Positions 1 through 8,370 of a stretch of DNA of 64,000 nucleotides are shown here, one piece after another. Position 1 is the stretch's first letter. The number at the start of each line of letters is the position of its first letter. The stretch lies in the NCBI RefSeq assembly GCF_007341385.1, contig NZ_VJYD01000003.1, positions 124,001 to 188,000 of the forward strand, written 5' to 3'. Both the position numbers and the translations under genes were made by a program. The DNA comes from Flavobacterium daemonense (GTDB lineage Bacteria > Bacteroidota > Bacteroidia > Flavobacteriales > Flavobacteriaceae). A model generated the notes under the pieces. It ran no database searches. It was not told the DNA's origin and worked only from the letters and a program-made list of their open reading frames with translations.

Positions 1-131
1 AAGATAAAGAACACATTTAGAGTACGTAAATAGAACAAATCGGCAAGACCTAATAGATTCATCAATAAAAAATAAATGCCTATTCCAAGGAATATTAGAA
101 ACCCGTTGGTTATTTCTTTAGGTAGTTTCAT
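1..131 (-). CDS. Hypothetical membrane protein, N-terminal part only
   Basis: An open frame begins with ATG at 131-129 on the minus strand and runs off the left edge of the window. The 43 visible residues start MKLPKEITNGFLIFLGIGIYF and continue with a second hydrophobic stretch, so this looks like a small inner-membrane protein with at least one transmembrane helix. I do not recognise a named family. Only the start is visible, so length and function cannot be judged. It lies downstream of ribF on the same strand, separated by a repeat-bearing spacer of about 365 bp, and is therefore probably not in an operon with it. Confidence 0.5.
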   Translation of the reverse strand, partial: MKLPKEITNGFLIFLGIGIYFLLMNLLGLADLFYLRTLNVFFI

Positions 132-496
132 AGTGGTTATTTTTAAAGAAGTTAATAGTAAATATTTGAAGAACAGTGTTCTATATCAAATTTACTAAAA
201 AAATAACTACGATGGCTTAAAATTGGTAAAATGTTGTGTATGAGGAATACGATTATGAAAAAGTTGTTATGTCATATATGAAGTCCTTGACAGGACAATT
301 GATCGGGCGGAATATTTTTTCTACCAATATTTCATTCCTAACGGAATATTATTGTAGACATTTATATTGAAAAAAGCGAGATTTTGCGGATTTTAATATG
401 ATTTAGATATATCTCGTAGAGATTCAATATTGGTAACACAATATGGAAATGTTCGATTTTGTCCCATCGGGACTATATATTTTTAGAATTAAATTA
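132..496. repeat. Gene-free spacer with a decayed palindromic repeat
   Basis: No gene is supported here. Bases 322-331 (TACCAATATT) are the reverse complement of 426-435. Inside are small hairpins (ATTCC/GGAAT at 334-347), and GTCCC/GGGAC follows at 461-473. The stretch around 410-435, read on the minus strand, closely resembles one arm of the large palindrome at 40733-41088: both contain TACC, A/T-rich sequence, then AATCTCTACGAGAT. I read it as a decayed copy of the same dispersed element. Confidence 0.5.
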
Positions 497-1426
497 TTAA
501 AGCTTGCTCACAAAATCTAAAGCGTTTGCCTTATCCTGATTTAACTGCTCTTTCAATAAATCAACGGAACCGAATTTTTGTTCCTCGCGAAGATATTTCA
601 ATAACGAAACTTCAATTTGTTTTCCGTAAATATCTTCATTAAAATCAAATAAATTAACTTCAATGGTTTGTTTTTCGCCGTTTACAGTTGGATTGAAGCC
701 AATATTCATCATCCCAAAAACTTCTTTTTGATCTACAATTGCTTTTACAGCATAAACGCCCGTTTTCGGAATCAATTTGTAATCTTCTTCAATTTGAATA
801 TTTGCCGTTGGAAAACCAATTGTTCTTCCTAATTGCTTTCCTTTTACAACTTCTCCCGATAAAAAATAATTGTAACCCAGATAATCATTGGCCAAAGCCA
901 TATTTCCTCCGTTTAAAGCTTTTCTGATTTTTGTCGAACTAACCGAAACATCTTGAATTTCCTGAGCCGAAATTTGTTCTACTTCAAAACCATATTCAGC
1001 GCCAAAAGCAATTAAATCATCAATATTAGCCGTTCTGTTTCTTCCAAAACGATGATCATGTCCAATAATTATTTTTTGAATATGAAATTGATCAACTAAA
1101 ATATCCCGAACAAATTCCTCTGCGGTTAATCTTGAAAAACTTTCGTTAAAAGGATGAATTATAAGGTTTTCAATTCCTGTTGCTTCTAGAAGTTTTGTTT
1201 TTTCGGAAATTGTATTTAAAAGTTTGATTTCTGATTTCTCTTGTAAAACCATTCTTGGATGCGGAAAAAAAGTAAGCACCAAACTTTCATATTTGCCGTT
1301 TTCGGTATTCTGTGTAATTCTTTCCAGAATTTTTTTATGACCAATATGAACACCATCAAAGGTACCAAGTGTTAAGATTGTTTTCTTGGTCGAATGGAAA
1401 TCGTTTATAGAATGAAAGAGATTCAA
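497..1426 (-). CDS. ribF: Bifunctional riboflavin kinase / FAD synthetase
   Basis: RibF phosphorylates riboflavin to FMN and adenylates FMN to FAD in the cytoplasm. The N-terminal nucleotidyltransferase domain carries GTFDGVHIGHKK, the HxGH signature of FAD synthetases, and a later SSTKIR motif. The C-terminal half holds the riboflavin kinase signature GRTIGFPTANI. Length (about 309 aa) is normal for the family. The longest frame begins at a TTG at 1450, but that codon lies inside a TAAATTTG promoter box (1455-1448). I therefore prefer the TTG at 1426, which gives a protein starting (M)NLFHSINDF as in related flavobacteria. It is monocistronic as far as the window shows. Function is confident; the start is less so. 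Confidence 0.93.
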   Translation of the reverse strand: MNLFHSINDFHSTKKTILTLGTFDGVHIGHKKILERITQNTENGKYESLVLTFFPHPRMVLQEKSEIKLLNTISEKTKLLEATGIENLIIHPFNESFSRLTAEEFVRDILVDQFHIQKIIIGHDHRFGRNRTANIDDLIAFGAEYGFEVEQISAQEIQDVSVSSTKIRKALNGGNMALANDYLGYNYFLSGEVVKGKQLGRTIGFPTANIQIEEDYKLIPKTGVYAVKAIVDQKEVFGMMNIGFNPTVNGEKQTIEVNLFDFNEDIYGKQIEVSLLKYLREEQKFGSVDLLKEQLNQDKANALDFVSKL

Positions 1427-1447
1427 AACAAATAATTTAAGATGCTG

Positions 1448-1455
1448 CAAATTTA
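1448..1455 (-). promoter_or_regulatory. TAnnTTTG -7 box upstream of ribF
   Basis: The minus strand reads TAAATTTG, matching the Bacteroidota -7 consensus TAnnTTTG. It ends 21 bases before the preferred TTG start at 1426 and overlaps the alternative start at 1450, which argues against the latter. No convincing -33 TTTG is at the right spacing. Confidence 0.4.
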
Positions 1456-1593
1456 TACTATCTATTTTGAATTTGATGCCAAGGAGAATTGATTTTTTTG
1501 GCTGAAGATGGTTTCTTTTTGTGAAAATACACCAACTCGTCGACTAAAAAAGGTTAAATGTCGTTTATATGTAAGAATTTAATTTAATTGACT

Positions 1594-1601
1594 TAATTTT
1601 G
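1594..1601 (+). promoter_or_regulatory. TAnnTTTG -7 box upstream of the metalloprotease
   Basis: TAATTTTG matches the TAnnTTTG consensus and lies 20 bases before the ATG at 1622. A -33 element is not obvious. Confidence 0.4.
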
Positions 1602-1621
1602 ATGTATCAACGCCCGCGTCT

Positions 1622-4297
1622 ATGAAAAAACATTTACTCTCTTTATATTTTATTGTTTTCTGTACTGTTTTACATGCTCAAAATTCTGATTTGTGGCAAA
1701 AAAGCAGCGCAAATTCTGTGTTGAGCAAAAGAATAAGTACTTCAGATTCTGAAAAGCTTTATTGTAAATTAAATTCAGATCTTCTACAAATTAAGCTGGC
1801 ATCGGCAACAGCAAAAGGTTCTCGAAATAATACAGCCGAAATTACAATTCCTAATACTTCGGGAGTTTTAGAGCGCTTTACTGTTTGGGAATCGTCGAAT
1901 TTTGAGCCAGGACTTCAGGCAAAATATCCAGAAATCAGATCATATGAAGGAAATGGTTTAGATGATAAAACGGCAAAGATACATTTCAGCGTCTCGCCAC
2001 TCGGACTTCAAACAATGGTTTTTCGTTCTGATAAATCGACGGAGTTTATCGAGGGAAATCCAGATGACAAATCAGAATATATTTTGTTTGCCAAAAGTAA
2101 TTCGGCCTCAAAAAGACTTATCTGCAAAACTGATGATGTCATTTTAAATAAAAACAGTACGGCAAAAACTGCCAATACAGAATCAAACAACAAAGTTTTC
2201 AAAACAGTCCGTCTGGCTTTGTCCTGTACTGGAGAATATACCGCCTATTTTGGTGGTACAAAAGCATTGGCGCTTGCCGGAATGAACAACACATTGACCC
2301 GCGTAAATGGCGTTTTTAATAAAGATCTTGCGGTAAAATTGATTTTGATAGACAATACAGATGCTGTCATTTATACAGATGCAACCACAGATCCATACTC
2401 AAATGCCTCGACAGGTGCTGATGGTGCATGGAATCAAGAAGTTCAAACGACCTTGACCAATGTGATTGGAAATGCAAATTATGATATTGGTCATTTATTT
2501 GGTGGTTCTGGCGGTGGCGGTAACGCGGGTTGTATTGGTTGCGTTTGTACAAATCCAACAACAGGTGTTCCATTAGGAAAAGGAAGTGCTTATACATCGC
2601 CTTCAGATGGTAAACCGCAAGGAGACACTTTTGATATTGATTTTGTGGCACATGAATTTGGTCATCAATTAGGTGCAAATCACACTTTTTCATATGATTC
2701 TGAGGAAAGAACAAGCGTGAATGTTGAACCCGGAAGCGGTTCTACAATTATGGCTTATGCTGGTGTGACGGGCGATTATGATATTCAAAACACTTCTGAC
2801 GATTATTTTGCTTATGTGAGCATCAGGCAGATCCAAAATACTTTGGCTAATAAATCCTGTCCCGTAAGTACCACGATTACAAATAATCCGCCGGTTATTA
2901 ATGCCGGCAATGACTTTACAATTCCAATAAGTACTGCCTTTGTTTTAACAGGAACAGGCTCTGATCCTGAGGGAGATTCGGTTACTTATACTTGGGAAGA
3001 AAATGACAACGCAATAACAACTTCTGGAAGCACGAGTATTGCTTATCCAACAAAACCAGATGGACCGTTATTTCGATCTGTTGTCCCAACTGCAAGTGGT
3101 ACAGTTCGCTATATGCCGAGTTTTAGTTATGTCCTTCAAAACAGATTAACCACAACTTGGGAATCAGTTTCGTCAATTGCGAGAACATTGCATTTTACTT
3201 TGACTGGACGCGACAATGCGGCTCAAGGCACGGCGCAGACAAATACTGACGATATGGTTGTAAATGTTGTTTCGACAGCTGGGCCATTTGCAGTGACTTC
3301 GCATAACAATGATAATGTTAGTTGGTGGCAAGGCTTGAGCGAGACTGTAACTTGGAGTGTAAATAATACAAATTCTTTGGCAGGTGCTTCTTCAGTTAAT
3401 ATTAAATTATCTACTGATGGAGGTGCAACGTTTCCTATAATTTTAGCTTCAAATACGCCAAACGACGGTACCGAAACTATTACGCTTCCTACAAGTGTTC
3501 CATCTTCAAAAAATTGTAGAATTTTAATTGAGCCAACGGCAAATATTTTTTACGCAATAAACAGCAAACCATTTGCAATTGGCTATACTGCAAACTCTTC
3601 TTGCAATAGTTATAGTTTTGGAAACTCATTTTCGATTCCAAATACTACAACTTTTGTTACTAGAACGATAACAGTTCCGGCATCTGAAGCGATAGTTACG
3701 GATGTCGATGTTTCGGTAAATATAACACATGATAAATTTTCTGATGTAGAACTTCAAATTGTTAGTCCTGCTGGAACTGTCGTTCGATTGTTTAATAAAA
3801 ATTGCGGATCAACAAAATCTACTTTAGACATGCAGTTCAATGATTCAGGTGCTGCTTTAGATTGTAACGCAACAACGCAGCAAATTGTTTTGCCTGTTGA
3901 TGCTTTGAGTGCTTTTAATGGTGAGAAAGCGCAGGGAAATTGGACATTTCGAGTTAGAGATGCTGTGGTTGGAAATTTCGGAACATTAAATTCGGCTTCA
4001 ATTAATATTTGCGGTCAGACTTATACTTTGGGAACTCCAGATTTTGAAAGTATCGATTTTAGTATTTATCCAAATCCGAATAAAGGAAACTTTACGATTA
4101 AATTCCAAAGCGAATCACAAACTGGCGTAAAAGTTTTTGTTCATGATATTTTGGGAAAAATGGTGTATTCGAAAACTTTTGACATAACCTCAAATTTTGA
4201 TCAAAACATTCAGCTTCCAAATGCGGTTTCCGGAGTTTATTTGGTGACGGTTATCGACGGAAACAGAAGAACAGTTAAAAAGTTGATTATCAATTAA
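1622..4297 (+). CDS. Secreted reprolysin-like zinc metalloprotease with P domain and T9SS tag
   Basis: A predicted extracellular protease of 891 aa. Residues 1-19 form a signal peptide ending at HAQ. The metzincin zinc site HEFGHQLGANH is at residues 344-354, with catalytic Glu345, and is followed by a Met-turn (IMAYAG, Met377). After an immunoglobulin-like region (about 420-560) there is a proprotein-convertase-type P domain (about 660-800, with the typical THDKFSDVELQIVSPAGT). The last 70 or so residues form a type A T9SS sorting domain (YPNPNKGNF ... VSGVYLVTV, ending KKLIIN). Export would be by Sec and then the type IX system, giving surface attachment or release. It is transcribed alone, with its own promoter box and a strong terminator downstream. 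The substrate is unknown; the family is clear. Confidence 0.9.
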   Translation: MKKHLLSLYFIVFCTVLHAQNSDLWQKSSANSVLSKRISTSDSEKLYCKLNSDLLQIKLASATAKGSRNNTAEITIPNTSGVLERFTVWESSNFEPGLQAKYPEIRSYEGNGLDDKTAKIHFSVSPLGLQTMVFRSDKSTEFIEGNPDDKSEYILFAKSNSASKRLICKTDDVILNKNSTAKTANTESNNKVFKTVRLALSCTGEYTAYFGGTKALALAGMNNTLTRVNGVFNKDLAVKLILIDNTDAVIYTDATTDPYSNASTGADGAWNQEVQTTLTNVIGNANYDIGHLFGGSGGGGNAGCIGCVCTNPTTGVPLGKGSAYTSPSDGKPQGDTFDIDFVAHEFGHQLGANHTFSYDSEERTSVNVEPGSGSTIMAYAGVTGDYDIQNTSDDYFAYVSIRQIQNTLANKSCPVSTTITNNPPVINAGNDFTIPISTAFVLTGTGSDPEGDSVTYTWEENDNAITTSGSTSIAYPTKPDGPLFRSVVPTASGTVRYMPSFSYVLQNRLTTTWESVSSIARTLHFTLTGRDNAAQGTAQTNTDDMVVNVVSTAGPFAVTSHNNDNVSWWQGLSETVTWSVNNTNSLAGASSVNIKLSTDGGATFPIILASNTPNDGTETITLPTSVPSSKNCRILIEPTANIFYAINSKPFAIGYTANSSCNSYSFGNSFSIPNTTTFVTRTITVPASEAIVTDVDVSVNITHDKFSDVELQIVSPAGTVVRLFNKNCGSTKSTLDMQFNDSGAALDCNATTQQIVLPVDALSAFNGEKAQGNWTFRVRDAVVGNFGTLNSASINICGQTYTLGTPDFESIDFSIYPNPNKGNFTIKFQSESQTGVKVFVHDILGKMVYSKTFDITSNFDQNIQLPNAVSGVYLVTVIDGNRRTVKKLIIN

Positions 4298-4318
4298 AAT
4301 TCAAAGAAAAAAATCTAT

Positions 4319-4369
4319 AATTCCAAATTCCAATTGATTAACACATTGGAATTTGGAATTTCTTTTTTT
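4319..4369. terminator. Bidirectional intrinsic terminator
   Basis: A perfect 15-bp stem (4319-4333 with 4346-4360, AATTCCAAATTCCAA and its complement) is followed by a T tract at 4363-4369. It lies between the convergent protease and comF genes and could serve both, though the T tract favours the plus strand. Confidence 0.75.
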
Positions 4370-5090
4370 ATGAATTCGCCATCGCCATACAAACAATGCT
4401 GATTTTCGCGCCCGGAATTTTGAGCAAGGCTTTTGAACAGGCTTCGAGTGTTGAGCCAGTTGTCAAAACATCGTCAACAAGCAGGAAATGTTTATTGTGA
4501 TTTTCTTCGGAAAATTTGACATCAAAAATATTTTCGATATTCTCAGATCGCCCGAGAAGATTCTTTTTTGATTGCGTTTTGGAATATTTTTTTCTGTATA
4601 AGACAGCATCGTCAAAAGTGAGATTTAAACCTTCAGAAATTGCTTCTGCGAAAGCAGTAACTTGATTATAGCCTCGTTCTTTAAATTTTTTTGGATGAAG
4701 CGGTACGGGAATGACAACTTCGAAAGGAGTTTTTAACCGAAGTTCTTTAAGATCTTCGGCATACCAATTTCCAAGAACCGTCCCAATTTCTTCGTGGCCT
4801 TTGTATTTTAAATTGTGAATCAGTTCTTGGACAATTCCCTTTTTTATAAAATATAACAATGCAGATGCATGCTCAATTTCAACTTTTCCATAAAACTTTT
4901 TTACAGCTTCATTTTCTGAATCCAGATGATATTGTGTCAGAGGCAATTCGTGTCGGCAATTGGTACACAAAACCGTTTCATTTGTCATTAAAACAGAACG
5001 GCATCCAGAGCAAACTTTCGGGAAAAACAGATTTATTATAGATTTAAACACAAATAGAAAGAATTTAGTTACAAAACTAACGAAATTCAA
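4368..5090 (-). CDS. comF: ComF family phosphoribosyltransferase-like protein
   Basis: A 240-aa ComF-type protein. The N-terminus carries a double zinc-knuckle arrangement (CSGC and CTNC, about residues 22-45). The C-terminal half is a type I phosphoribosyltransferase fold with the PRPP-binding signature LLVDDVLTTGSTL near residue 210. ComF proteins support natural transformation in competent bacteria, but in Bacteroidota the role is mostly inferred from homology. It runs divergently from glyS with only 59 bp between the start codons and convergently with the protease gene. Family assignment is strong; actual involvement in DNA uptake here is not shown by the sequence. Confidence 0.85.
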   Translation of the reverse strand: MNFVSFVTKFFLFVFKSIINLFFPKVCSGCRSVLMTNETVLCTNCRHELPLTQYHLDSENEAVKKFYGKVEIEHASALLYFIKKGIVQELIHNLKYKGHEEIGTVLGNWYAEDLKELRLKTPFEVVIPVPLHPKKFKERGYNQVTAFAEAISEGLNLTFDDAVLYRKKYSKTQSKKNLLGRSENIENIFDVKFSEENHNKHFLLVDDVLTTGSTLEACSKALLKIPGAKISIVCMAMANS

Positions 5091-5134
5091 ACTTCAATCT
5101 TTATTATTTTTCTTTTTTTTAAAACTACTTTTTA

Positions 5135-5142
5135 TATTTTTG
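5135..5142 (+). promoter_or_regulatory. TAnnTTTG -7 box of glyS, nearly leaderless
   Basis: TATTTTTG matches the -7 consensus and ends only 7 bases before the glyS ATG at 5150. Transcription started from it would leave a 5' leader of only a few bases, with no room for a ribosome binding site. Confidence 0.5.
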
Positions 5143-5149
5143 CATCACT

Positions 5150-6691
5150 ATGGCAAAACAAGAAGATTTATTTAAGAATGTGGTTTCGCACGCAAAAGAG
5201 TACGGATTTATTTTTCCGTCAAGCGAAGTATACGATGGATTGAGTGCAGTGTATGATTACGCACAAAATGGTGTCGAGTTAAAAAAGAATATTCGTGAAT
5301 ATTGGTGGAAATCAATGGTTCAGATGAATGAAAATATTGTTGGTTTAGATGCGGCAATATTAATGCATCCAACAACCTGGAAAGCTTCAGGCCACGTTGA
5401 TGCGTTTAATGATCCTTTGATTGACAATAAAGATTCGAAAAAAAGATATAGAGCAGACGTTTTAGTGGAAGATTATGCTGAAAAAATTAATCTGAAAGCT
5501 AAAAAAGAAATCGAAAAAGCAAAAGCTCGTTTTGGCGATGCATTCAATGAAGAAGAATTTGTTACTACAAATGCTCGTGTTATTGAATATTTGGCTAAAG
5601 AAAGAGAAATTAGAGAGCGTTTAGGACGTTCTTTAGGAAACGGAGATTTAGATGATGTAAAAGCTTTGATCGAAGAGCTTGAAATCGCTGACCCTGAAAC
5701 GGGTTCTAAAAACTGGACAGATGTAAAGCAGTTCAACTTGATGTTTGGTACTAAATTAGGTGCTTCTGCAGAAAATGCAATGGATCTTTATTTACGTCCA
5801 GAAACAGCTCAAGGTATTTTTGTGAACTTTTTAAATGTTCAGAAATCAGGCCGTATGAAAGTTCCTTTTGGAATTGCTCAAACGGGTAAAGCGTTCAGAA
5901 ATGAAATTGTTGCAAGACAATTCATTTTCCGTATGCGTGAATTTGAACAAATGGAAATGCAATTCTTTGTACGTCCAGGAGAAGAAATGAAATGGTACGA
6001 GCATTGGAAACAAACTCGTTTAAACTGGCACTTGTCTTTAGGATTAGGAAAAGAAAATTACCGTTTTCATGATCACGAAAAATTAGCACACTACGCAAAT
6101 GCAGCGGCAGATATCGAATTCAACTTCCCATTTGGTTTCAAAGAATTAGAAGGAATTCACTCTCGTACTGATTTTGACTTAAAAGCACACGAAGAATATT
6201 CAGGAAGAAAACTGCAATATTTTGATCCTGAATTGAACGAAAACTACGTGCCATATGTAGTAGAAACGTCTGTAGGTCTAGATCGTATGTTTTTAGCTGT
6301 TTTTGCAACATCGTTGCAAGAAGAAACTTTAGAGGATGGTTCTACAAGAACAGTGCTTAAATTGCCTGCAGTTTTAGCGCCAACTAAAGCGGCGGTATTG
6401 CCATTGGTTAAAAAAGATGGATTGCCTGAAATTTCAAGAAAAATCATTGAAGATTTAAAATGGGATTTCAATGTGGCATATGATGAGAAAGACGCAGTTG
6501 GACGTCGTTACAGAAGACAAGATGCTCTTGGAACACCATTCTGTATCACAGTTGATCACCAAACTCTGGAAGATGAAACAGTAACTATTCGTCATAGAGA
6601 TACCATGAAACAAGATCGCGTTAAGATTTCTGAATTGAGAAATATTATCGAAAACGAAGTTTCTATGAAAAACTGGTTGATGAAGATGTAA
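5150..6691 (+). CDS. glyS: Glycyl-tRNA synthetase, single-chain class II
   Basis: Charges tRNA-Gly with glycine in the cytoplasm. The 513-aa protein is the alpha2 (GlyQS-like) type rather than the two-subunit type. Class II features are visible: RPETAQGIFVNF near residue 216, the motif 2 stretch GKAFRNEI...FRMREFEQMEMQFF at about 246-275, and motif 3 around YVVETSVGLDRMF (about 365-380). A C-terminal anticodon-binding domain follows (about 400-510, with AYDEKDAVGRRYRRQD). The start is set by the adjacent promoter box and by the protein beginning MAKQEDLFKNVV. Monocistronic, with a terminator downstream. Confidence 0.97.
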   Translation: MAKQEDLFKNVVSHAKEYGFIFPSSEVYDGLSAVYDYAQNGVELKKNIREYWWKSMVQMNENIVGLDAAILMHPTTWKASGHVDAFNDPLIDNKDSKKRYRADVLVEDYAEKINLKAKKEIEKAKARFGDAFNEEEFVTTNARVIEYLAKEREIRERLGRSLGNGDLDDVKALIEELEIADPETGSKNWTDVKQFNLMFGTKLGASAENAMDLYLRPETAQGIFVNFLNVQKSGRMKVPFGIAQTGKAFRNEIVARQFIFRMREFEQMEMQFFVRPGEEMKWYEHWKQTRLNWHLSLGLGKENYRFHDHEKLAHYANAAADIEFNFPFGFKELEGIHSRTDFDLKAHEEYSGRKLQYFDPELNENYVPYVVETSVGLDRMFLAVFATSLQEETLEDGSTRTVLKLPAVLAPTKAAVLPLVKKDGLPEISRKIIEDLKWDFNVAYDEKDAVGRRYRRQDALGTPFCITVDHQTLEDETVTIRHRDTMKQDRVKISELRNIIENEVSMKNWLMKM

Positions 6692-6712
6692 TCTCCAACT
6701 TTAACATAATAT

Positions 6713-6760
6713 AAATCCCAAATTCCGTCCCGTAACATGGGGAGAGTTTGGGATTTTTTT
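6713..6760 (+). terminator. Terminator of glyS
   Basis: AAATCCCAAA at 6713-6722 pairs with TTTGGGATTT at 6747-6756, followed by T residues to 6760. A longer apical loop contains a secondary CC/GG pairing. Confidence 0.65.
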
Positions 6761-6954
6761 AATTTTGAGAAATGCATTTCGTCGAACTTTTTTGCATTTC
6801 ATCTTTATGTATTAACATTTTAGTGTAATGTGTTAACAATGAATTATTTGCATAAATAATTTACGTAAATTTAATTGCGCATCATATGCTAAAATTCGAA
6901 AGTGAATCAGGTAATATAAATCTATGATTCATTTATAAATTATTTAAAACCAAA

Positions 6955-7854
6955 TTGAAAAAATATTCCTACATTATAATTGACAATGACGCGGAAAGTG
7001 TTTTGAAAACCAGAATCGTTGCAGAAGGTTTTTCGGAATTAGCTTTTATAGCATCGGCTACGAATTATCAGCAGGGATTAAATTTGGTTTTAGAGCACCG
7101 ACCTTATTTTGTTTTTCTAGAAATCGATTCAGAAAATACTTCAAGCAATTTATCGCTCGCTTTTATTGGAGAGTTGTATCGATATTTATCTGTACTTCCA
7201 AAAATCATTATTACAACAACTACAAAAGAACTGGCTTTTGATGCGATTCAGTATGGCGTTTTCGATTATATCCTGAAACCTTTAACGCATGTCGATGTTG
7301 TAAAAACACTTTTAAAACTCGAAAAAGTGCTTTTAGAGCCAAAAGAACAAAAAAATGCTATAGTTGAAGAATTAGCTCCTGTTGTCGAAGAAAAAGCCTC
7401 TGAGCTCAAAATAATGCCTTTAGACGTGCAGGAAAACCTAATTCCGGATTCAGAAGAAACTTCAATTGTCGTTCAAGAAACAGCAATACCACACCTTTTA
7501 GAAAAACCGTTGATACTTTGCATCAAGTCCTATGGCGATTATCGTTATATGAATGCGGCGGATATTTGCTATTTTCAAGCGGATAATAATTCGACAGATA
7601 TTTATTTGAGTTCTGGCGAAATGGTGACAGCTTTCAAGACTTTAAAGCATTTTGAAAGTATTTTAGTACATCCGTTTATCCGAATTCATAACAGTTACAT
7701 CATCAATCAAAACTACATTTCGAGAATTCATAACGGAAACTCAGTTTGTTACATCAAAAACTCTCCTAAAAAGGTTCCGTTTTCCAAAACTTACAAAGCA
7801 AATGTCGATTTGATAATCGCTAATTTCTCCGCAGGTAATTACATAGAGATCTAA
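6955..7854 (+). CDS. LytTR-type response regulator with degenerate receiver domain
   Basis: A 299-aa DNA-binding regulator. Residues 1-125 are a receiver (REC) domain: the acidic patch is D10-N11-D12, the beta-5 lysine motif LKPL is kept, but the usual phospho-acceptor Asp is Glu56 (context VFLEID). Residues about 125-185 form a Glu/Pro-rich linker, and 190-290 are a LytTR domain (ADICYFQADNNSTDIYL, then RIHNSYIINQNYISRI). The start is a TTG at 6955; an upstream ATG (6924) is closed by a stop. No histidine kinase lies next to it on the same transcript. The Glu may mimic a phosphorylated state, or Asp58 may take over, so signalling could be phosphorylation-independent; this is inference. Confidence 0.85.
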   Translation: MKKYSYIIIDNDAESVLKTRIVAEGFSELAFIASATNYQQGLNLVLEHRPYFVFLEIDSENTSSNLSLAFIGELYRYLSVLPKIIITTTTKELAFDAIQYGVFDYILKPLTHVDVVKTLLKLEKVLLEPKEQKNAIVEELAPVVEEKASELKIMPLDVQENLIPDSEETSIVVQETAIPHLLEKPLILCIKSYGDYRYMNAADICYFQADNNSTDIYLSSGEMVTAFKTLKHFESILVHPFIRIHNSYIINQNYISRIHNGNSVCYIKNSPKKVPFSKTYKANVDLIIANFSAGNYIEI

Positions 7855-8035
7855 AAACTAGATAATTACACGAATTTGACGCCCAATGACTATCATTTGG
7901 GTATGATCTACCATAAACTCGATTTTTCATGTAAATTTTTTTCGTCTTGGGGTATAATTTTACCAAACCGAAACGCAGAGTGCGAACGGTCCCAAAAACA
8001 AAAAAATCAAATTAAAACCTTAAATACCTCAGGTC

Positions 8036-8272
8036 ATGAAAAAAACAGCTTTAACATTCGGATTATTTTCTTTAGTAATGGTTGCAACTTCTTTCGCAGC
8101 TCCAACAACTGCAGTAGCAGAACAAGATACTATCATTGGCGGACAGTCAACTGGACGTGATGGAAGTAGAAAATTAGATTTCCACACTACTACTAATGAT
8201 TTAAAAAATAATCAGTCTGAAGGATTTCGTCAAGACAGACAATCACTAGGAAACACTATAAAACTTGACTAA
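8036..8272 (+). CDS. Small exported protein of unknown function
   Basis: A 78-aa protein starting MKKTALTFGLFSLVMVATSFAA, a clear Sec signal peptide, followed by about 55 polar residues rich in Asp, Gly, Arg and Asn and without cysteine. I do not recognise a family. It has a leader of about 180 bases downstream of the LytTR regulator gene and its own strong terminator 20 bases after the stop codon, so it is probably an independent transcript. The leader shows short complementary stretches (ACCG/CGGT and CGCA/TGCG within 7967-7990). Periplasmic or outer-membrane location is likely. The frame is supported by the signal peptide and terminator rather than by homology. Confidence 0.7.
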   Translation: MKKTALTFGLFSLVMVATSFAAPTTAVAEQDTIIGGQSTGRDGSRKLDFHTTTNDLKNNQSEGFRQDRQSLGNTIKLD

Positions 8273-8291
8273 TAAACAAGTTCCATTATAC

Positions 8292-8326
8292 AAAAAAAGG
8301 CTGTCAATTTTCGACAGCCTTTTTTT
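8292..8326 (+). terminator. Strong intrinsic terminator after the small exported protein
   Basis: A perfect 14-bp stem (8292-8305 with 8313-8326) has GGCTGTC/GACAGCC at its top and A/T tracts at its base, with a 7-base loop. The flanking A and T runs make it potentially bidirectional. Confidence 0.85.
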
Positions 8327-8342
8327 GTGTCTGTAGTTTTAT

Positions 8343-8350
8343 TATTTTTG
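8343..8350 (+). promoter_or_regulatory. TAnnTTTG -7 box of the histidine kinase operon
   Basis: TATTTTTG matches the consensus and ends 20 bases before the TTG start at 8371. It lies just after the upstream terminator, as expected for a fresh transcript. Confidence 0.45.
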
Positions 8351-8370
8351 GTAAAACTCAAAACCAGACA

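Noticed and set aside
1427..1450. TTG start at 1450 for ribF
   Set aside because: The codon falls within a TAAATTTG promoter box and adds residues not expected at the N-terminus of the family.
2367..2714. 115-residue antisense open frame inside the metalloprotease gene
   Set aside because: It is opposite a clear coding region with domain support; the His-rich product is an artefact of codon use on the other strand.
7876..8160. 94-residue open frame upstream of and overlapping the small exported protein
   Set aside because: It overlaps the better-supported 78-aa gene in another frame, and its product has no signal, domain or sensible composition. I treat the stretch 7876-8035 as untranslated leader.
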